Below are positions 60,638 to 64,000 of a stretch of 64,000 bases of DNA, piece by piece. Positions within the stretch are counted from its first letter, which is position 1, and each line of letters starts with the position of its first letter. Below the pieces are notes generated by a model. It was given only the letters and a program-made list of their open reading frames with translations, was not told the DNA's origin and did not search any database. Source of the DNA: Bacteroidetes bacterium MED-G13 (lineage in GTDB: Bacteria; Bacteroidota; Bacteroidia; Flavobacteriales; Flavobacteriaceae); the NCBI GenBank assembly GCA_002457735.1, contig NTKO01000001.1, positions 1 through 64,000 on the forward strand. Direction: 5' to 3'. Position numbers and translations under genes: made by a program.

Positions 60638-61381
60638 ATGAGAAAAGTATTCATTTTAATTTTATGTTTTTTAACCACTAATGCCATTGTTTCTCAAAAA
60701 GGAGTAAAAATCGGATATATAGACACCGAATACATTCTTGAAAATTTATCTGAATACTCTGAAGTTTCTGAAAGACTTGAGAGCCAAGCACAAAGATGGA
60801 ATTCAGAAATTCAAAAGAAAAAAAGAGAAATTTTAGGAATGAAAGAAGCATTAAATGCAGAAAGAATACTTCTAACTAAAGAGTTAACTGATGAAATGGA
60901 ACAAGAAATTTTGATTGAGGAAATTGATTTAGAAGAGTTTCAACAAAAAAAATTTGGACCTAATGGAGATCTGATTATTCAAAAAACACAATTAATTCAA
61001 CCAATTCAAGATCAGATTTTTAATGCTATAAGAGAAATTGCCAAATCAAAAAAATATGATTTCATTTTTGACAAATCATCAGACTTAGTAATGCTCTACT
61101 CAGATAAAAGGTATGATATAAGTGATCAAGTAATTCAGACTATTTCACGATCTAATAACAGAAAAAAATTGGATTCAAGAAAAGAAAAAAAAGAATTTGA
61201 TCAGCAGAAAAGGCAAGAAATTCAAAAAAATAACGATGAAAATGCTAAATTCAATTTGAGAGACAAAAAACAAGAAAATAAAATACAAGAAAAAGATAAC
61301 TCTAATAGAAAGCTCTCCGTTAAAGAATTATTAGAGCAAAGAAAACAAAAAAATAGTGCTAATAAAAAAGGAAAAGATTAG
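60638..61381 (+). CDS. OmpH/Skp family periplasmic chaperone
   Basis: KIGYIDTEYILENLSEYSEV; directly after bamA. Confidence 0.92.
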   Translation: MRKVFILILCFLTTNAIVSQKGVKIGYIDTEYILENLSEYSEVSERLESQAQRWNSEIQKKKREILGMKEALNAERILLTKELTDEMEQEILIEEIDLEEFQQKKFGPNGDLIIQKTQLIQPIQDQIFNAIREIAKSKKYDFIFDKSSDLVMLYSDKRYDISDQVIQTISRSNNRKKLDSRKEKKEFDQQKRQEIQKNNDENAKFNLRDKKQENKIQEKDNSNRKLSVKELLEQRKQKNSANKKGKD

Positions 61382-61389
61382 TACATTTG
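61382..61389 (+). promoter_or_regulatory. -7 element TACATTTG upstream of the second ompH
   Basis: TAnnTTTG match 26 nt upstream of the ATG at 61416. Confidence 0.5.
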
Positions 61390-61415
61390 CCAAGACATTA
61401 ATAAAATTAAAAATT

Positions 61416-61922
61416 ATGAATTATATCAATAAAATCTTCCTAACTCTAATATTAGGTTTTGTATGCGTAAATATTTCTGCTCAATCAAATATTGCTCACA
61501 TAAATACTACTGAATTAGTAGGAGCTATGCCAGAAATGAATGATGCTAAAGCTGAGCTTGAAAAACTTGCAAAAACTTATGAAACTGATATTCAAACAAT
61601 GGCTTCTGAACTTCAAAGCAAGGTAAAACAATATGACTCTGAAGCTGCATCACAATCTGAGGAAGAAAATGCCAAAAGATTGCAGGAGGTTCAAGGGATG
61701 GAGCAAAGTATTAGACAATATCAAGCTCAAGCTCAACAAGAGTTACAAAAAAAAGAATTTGATCTTTTAAAGCCAATTACTGAAAAGGCTCAAGAGGCAA
61801 TTAATCAAGTAGCTGCTGATCTTGGATTTGATTATGTTTTAGATTCAACTCAGGGACAAGGGTTGATCGTTGCTAGCGGTAAGGATTTAATGGAAGAAGT
61901 AAAGAAAAAACTAAATTTTTAA
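61416..61922 (+). CDS. OmpH/Skp family protein (start trimmed to MNYINKIFLTL)
   Basis: Signal peptide, NIAHINTTELVGAMPEMNDAKAELEKL. Confidence 0.92.
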   Translation: MNYINKIFLTLILGFVCVNISAQSNIAHINTTELVGAMPEMNDAKAELEKLAKTYETDIQTMASELQSKVKQYDSEAASQSEEENAKRLQEVQGMEQSIRQYQAQAQQELQKKEFDLLKPITEKAQEAINQVAADLGFDYVLDSTQGQGLIVASGKDLMEEVKKKLNF

Positions 61923-61942
61923 TTTAATTGTCAATAAAATTA

Positions 61943-61971
61943 GAAAGCTGTCAATAGACAGCTTTTTTTTT
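61943..61971 (+). terminator. terminator after ompH, 4 nt before the murI ATG
   Basis: GAAAGCTGTC-AATA-GACAGCTTTTTTTTT. Confidence 0.88.
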
Positions 61972-61975
61972 ACTC

Positions 61976-62758
61976 ATGGATAATAGACCTATAGGTATTT
62001 TTGACTCAGGGATAGGAGGTATTTCAATCCTAAATGAACTATTCAAAGAACTAAAAAATGAACAATTTATTTATCTAGCGGACAATAAAAATTGTCCTTA
62101 TGGAAATAAGTCAAAAAAAATTATTACAGAGTTAAGCATTAAGAACTGTAAAGAATTAATAAAACTAGATTGTAAAATCATCGTTATTGCTTGCAATACC
62201 TCAACAACAAATTCAATTGAATCATTAAGAAAAATTTTTAATTGTCCAATTATCGGAATTGAACCAGGCATAAAACCTGCAATTTTAGAAACAAAGACAA
62301 AAAAAATAGGCGTTTTAGCAACTAAAAAAACATTAAGTAGTGATATTTTTTGTAAAACACAGTATGCTAATAACAGAGAAAAAATTAAAATTTACGAGCA
62401 GCCTGGATTTGGTTTGGTAGAGAGTTTAGAAAAAGGCGTTAAAGTAAAATCAATAATTTTTAAGCAAAAATTACATCAATATTTATTTCCTATGATAGAA
62501 AAAAATATAGACCATCTTGTTTTAGGCTGTACACATTATAATTTTTTAAAAGATGAAATAAAGAAAATTATCGGTAATAAAATTACAATAGTTGATTCTA
62601 TTATTCCCGTGGTTAATCAAACAAAAAAAATATTAAACGAATTTAACTTAAGCTCTGGAAAAACTACACATGGAAGTGTCAAGTTATTTTATAATTCTAA
62701 AAAAATTCCAAAAGATTTTATTAATGAAATATTTAAGATAGAAAGAAAAGAATTCTAA
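61976..62758 (+). CDS. murI: glutamate racemase
   Basis: IGIFDSGIGGISILNEL, ACNTSTTNSIE, LGCTHYNFLK. Confidence 0.96.
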   Translation: MDNRPIGIFDSGIGGISILNELFKELKNEQFIYLADNKNCPYGNKSKKIITELSIKNCKELIKLDCKIIVIACNTSTTNSIESLRKIFNCPIIGIEPGIKPAILETKTKKIGVLATKKTLSSDIFCKTQYANNREKIKIYEQPGFGLVESLEKGVKVKSIIFKQKLHQYLFPMIEKNIDHLVLGCTHYNFLKDEIKKIIGNKITIVDSIIPVVNQTKKILNEFNLSSGKTTHGSVKLFYNSKKIPKDFINEIFKIERKEF

Positions 62759-62763
62759 GATAT

Positions 62764-63777
62764 TTACTTAATCCAAGGGCATTTACAGTCCATTCTATCT
62801 TTTCTACATCCTAAATCAAATCCCAAAGTTAATTGGTGGTAACCACCATTATCAAATACTACAGAATTTGATTGGTAAGAGTATGTGTAAGCAAATACAA
62901 AACTGTTAAACTTCATACCAATCAAAGGAGTAACATATTGTAGTTTTTGATTGGTCAACTGATTAGCATTATTTACATAATTTGCACCATCAAAGGATGT
63001 TCTATATGAAATTCCACCCCAAATCCTTCCAAAATTAAAATCTTTATACAATTTAAAATTTAAATCTGCAAAGGTTTCTTTAGTTGCGTCTTTATGTACA
63101 AACATTAGAGATGGTTCAAAATACCAAGAATCTGAGTTATTCGAAAACAAATAGCCAGAAGACATAATATAGGTTCTCAAATTATTGTAGCTCAAACCTT
63201 GTTCATTAAAATTAATACCATCATTTTTCAAAAGGTTTTTTATTGAAGTATGAATGTAGAAATCAAGATATTGATATGAAAAACCAAAATCAATATTGAA
63301 ATTAGTGGCACTTTGCTCAACACCAGAAATGAGTGGATCAAAACCTGCTGAAAGGAAAGATGATTCATCTAACTTATATTGAATTAATCCAGCACTCAGC
63401 CCAAAGGAAAGCATATCAAGATCCAATTCACTTCTAGAAAACATAATATGATGAGCATATGTTAAGTAGCCTCCAGATTGCGAATGATACCCATTTTGAT
63501 CATTGTATGCAATAGCACCTAGTGCAGATCTAGAATCTCCAAGCCTGCCATTAAAACTTATTGTCTGTAAATTAGGAGCTTTATCTGTATCAACCCATTG
63601 TTGTCTACCAGTAAATCTAATTTTTGAACAACTTGAAGCACCTGCCATTGAAGGAAATAATAAATAATAATTATCAGTCAAATAATCAGAATATATTGGT
63701 AATCCTTCTTGAGAAAAAGACCTATTGTTAAAAAAAACAATAATTAAAAAAAACAAGATTGGTATTTTATATCTCAT
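62764..63777 (-). CDS. PorP/SprF family type IX secretion system membrane protein
   Basis: QEGLPIYSDYLTDNYYLLFPSMAGASSCSKIRFTGRQQWV. Confidence 0.9.
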   Translation of the reverse strand: MRYKIPILFFLIIVFFNNRSFSQEGLPIYSDYLTDNYYLLFPSMAGASSCSKIRFTGRQQWVDTDKAPNLQTISFNGRLGDSRSALGAIAYNDQNGYHSQSGGYLTYAHHIMFSRSELDLDMLSFGLSAGLIQYKLDESSFLSAGFDPLISGVEQSATNFNIDFGFSYQYLDFYIHTSIKNLLKNDGINFNEQGLSYNNLRTYIMSSGYLFSNNSDSWYFEPSLMFVHKDATKETFADLNFKLYKDFNFGRIWGGISYRTSFDGANYVNNANQLTNQKLQYVTPLIGMKFNSFVFAYTYSYQSNSVVFDNGGYHQLTLGFDLGCRKDRMDCKCPWIK

Positions 63778-63823
63778 AATTAAAATAAAACTATTATTTA
63801 CAACTGATATTATCCAGCACGAC

Positions 63824-63831
63824 CAAATATA
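63824..63831 (-). promoter_or_regulatory. -7 element TATATTTG upstream of porP/sprF-like gene
   Basis: TAnnTTTG match 47 nt upstream of the start. Confidence 0.5.
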
Positions 63832-63884
63832 TAAATTTTAATAGACATATACTGATTAATATTTCCTTAAAGAATAATATTTAT

Positions 63885-63892
63885 TATTTTTG
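63885..63892 (+). promoter_or_regulatory. -7 element TATTTTTG upstream of truncated ORF
   Basis: TAnnTTTG match 18 nt upstream of ATG at 63911. Confidence 0.45.
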
Positions 63893-63910
63893 CCAAAGGC
63901 TTTATAATCA

Positions 63911-64000
63911 TGAAATACAAGGTAAAAATCGAAAAAACAGTTAACAAATTTATAAATAAATTTGAAATAAATAATTTTATAACTAATCACAAGAACTATG
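63911..64000 (+). CDS. 5' end of a CDS truncated by the window edge (MKYKVKIEKTVNKFINKFEINNFITNHKNY...)
   Basis: Open frame from ATG to window end with an upstream promoter-like element. Confidence 0.4.

Noticed and set aside
1-64000. CRISPR arrays, IS elements, prophage, toxin-antitoxin or defence islands
   Set aside because: No direct-repeat/spacer pattern, transposase, integrase or defence-gene motifs seen; the window is core metabolism.

Overview
AT-rich, densely coding chromosomal segment from a (probably marine) Bacteroidota/Flavobacteriia genome. Indicators are T9SS C-terminal sorting domains, PorP/SprF, GLPGLI, the flavobacterial nadK-uppS-bamA-ompH-ompH-murI block, and TAnnTTTG-type promoters. 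I see no phage, IS element, CRISPR array or rRNA. There are two tRNAs (Leu-TAA, Gly-GCC). The main blocks are: an aromatic amino-acid operon (pheA-aminotransferase-tyrA-DAHP synthase/chorismate mutase-rsgA-dtd-DUF4105-mazG-aroA); gapN; ilvD-B-N-C-A; GLPGLI-alkB-OMP barrel; etfBA; thyA-folA-fabD-lspA; trpEGDCFBA; mutS; a folK-dNK fusion; tig-clpP-clpX; and the bamA block. The most interesting signal is not in the ORF track. Two tiny leader-peptide ORFs sit in front of the aromatic operons: MTNLITINFGFYYFFFYSKNR* upstream of pheA and MIKRITNKWWWMHEIPIS* upstream of trpE. Each is followed by a mutually exclusive antiterminator and a Rho-independent terminator, i.e. complete ribosome-mediated transcription attenuators. 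Both leader ATGs lie exactly 4 nt after a -7-like element, which suggests leaderless translation. Other items include a canonical AlkB alkane hydroxylase operon with a divergent 18-bp palindrome, a T9SS-anchored amicyanin-like cupredoxin, a regulatory-domain-less IlvA, and convergent genes sharing one TTAA as both stop codons.
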